A DNA stretch of 7,478 nt, taken from NCBI GenBank assembly GCA_023150215.1, contig JAKLLJ010000161.1:1-7478 (forward strand), written 5' to 3'. The notes beneath the pieces were generated by a model, which was given only the letters and a program-made list of their open reading frames with translations, had not been told where the DNA came from and did no database searches. The position numbers and the translations under genes were made by a program. Below, in pieces: positions 7,075 to 7,478 of this stretch. How positions within the stretch are numbered: position 1 is the stretch's first letter; each line of letters begins with the position of its first letter. Source of the stretch: Thauera sp. (GTDB lineage: Bacteria; Pseudomonadota; Gammaproteobacteria; Burkholderiales; Rhodocyclaceae).

Positions 7075-7478
7075 TCAGGTGTTGGCTCGCAGCCAGAGTT
7101 CCAGTTCGACGAGGACCCAGATCATCACGCCGTAGTAGCTTGCGTGTCCGGTCGCGTGCTCGCGACGCAGGAGCGCGAGGTAGTCCGGCTTGACAATGCC
7201 CCTCTTGCCGAGGCTGTCGAGCGCGTCATCGGTCAAGGCCTTCAGCGGCGCATGGTGGTTTAGCCAGATCCCGAACGGCAGGCCGAAGCCGTGCTTGCTC
7301 TTGGCGATCGTTGCATCGGGCAGAAAGCCGCGCAGCGCATCCTTGAAGAGCACGCGCAGGCGACCCTTGTCCACCTTCTGCCGCGGGCTCAACTCGCCGG
7401 AGAACTCAACCAGGTCATCGTCAAGGAGCGGAAAGCGGACCTCTACGCCGGCCGCTTCGCACATCCGCGTGACCTTGC
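7075..7478 (-). CDS. Asparagine-synthase-like protein (3' end only, opposite strand)
   Basis: The last 133 residues of an asparagine synthase C-terminal domain, read on the minus strand; the start lies beyond the window, so the ATG at 7464 is internal. The segment KVTRMCEAAGVEVRFPLLDDDLVEF (from 7476) is the counterpart of KVDRxSMAxxLEVRxPxxDxxLVEx in the family, and SKHGFGLPFGIWL later corresponds to the conserved GFxxPxxxW segment. It is clearly different from the amidotransferase at the start of the window (Thr for Asp in KVTR, MCEAAGVE for ASMAHSLE). A family member would use ATP to activate a carboxylate and amidate it; whether this one has a glutaminase domain cannot be seen. Its stop faces the stop of the polymerase gene across 14 nt, so it belongs to another transcription unit, perhaps also part of the EPS locus. 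Confidence 0.88.
   Translation of the reverse strand, partial: KVTRMCEAAGVEVRFPLLDDDLVEFSGELSPRQKVDKGRLRVLFKDALRGFLPDATIAKSKHGFGLPFGIWLNHHAPLKALTDDALDSLGKRGIVKPDYLALLRREHATGHASYYGVMIWVLVELELWLRANT

Noticed and set aside
7052..7078. CCCGG/CCGGG and CTGAC/GTCAG short inverted repeats at the convergent junction
   Set aside because: Stems of five pairs with 12-13 nt loops, mutually exclusive and without a T-run. The CTGAC/GTCAG symmetry partly just reflects two facing TGA stops.

Overview
The window is a GC-rich, almost gap-free stretch of an extracellular polysaccharide (EPS) locus of the exosortase A (XrtA / PEP-CTERM) type. High GC, dense coding and especially the first glycosyltransferase, which I recognise as the 'Daro_2409-like' exosortase-A-associated family, suggest a betaproteobacterium of the Rhodocyclales (Thauera, Azoarcus, Zoogloea, Dechloromonas relatives). 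The taxonomic call is inference from family recognition, not from a database search.

Layout, plus strand: (1) bases 2-496, the 3' end of an asparagine-synthase-like amidotransferase; (2) 503-1720, a GT4-type glycosyltransferase of the exosortase-associated family; (3) 1717-2820, a second GT4-type glycosyltransferase; (4) 2817-4385, exosortase A fused to an EpsI domain, with the Cys/Arg/His active-site triad visible; (5) 4404-5777, a phenylacetate-CoA-ligase/CapK-like adenylate-forming enzyme; (6) 5765-7060, a polytopic O-antigen-ligase/polymerase-like protein of the exosortase-A-associated type. Gaps between these genes are 6 to 18 nt, or the genes overlap (ATGA overlaps at 1717 and 2817, 13 nt at 5765), so they look like one operon. 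Minus strand: 7478-7075 is the 3' end of a second, divergent asparagine-synthase-like protein, convergent with the operon and separated from it by 14 nt.

How the parts may work together: the amidotransferases and glycosyltransferases would build and decorate a sugar repeat unit in the cytoplasm, the Wzy/WaaL-like protein would polymerise or transfer it in the inner membrane, and the exosortase would process PEP-CTERM proteins that are exported and probably glycosylated with, or held in, the same matrix. The ligase's substrate is unknown; it may activate an acyl or aryl acid for decorating the polymer. No PEP-CTERM substrate, no prsK/prsR regulator, no RNA gene, CRISPR array, insertion sequence or convincing terminator was seen. 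No stretch of more than 20 bases lacks a gene. The locus type is known; the more open points are the role of the ligase, the paired flanking amidotransferases and the odd Pro/Gly/Arg-rich tail of the polymerase.
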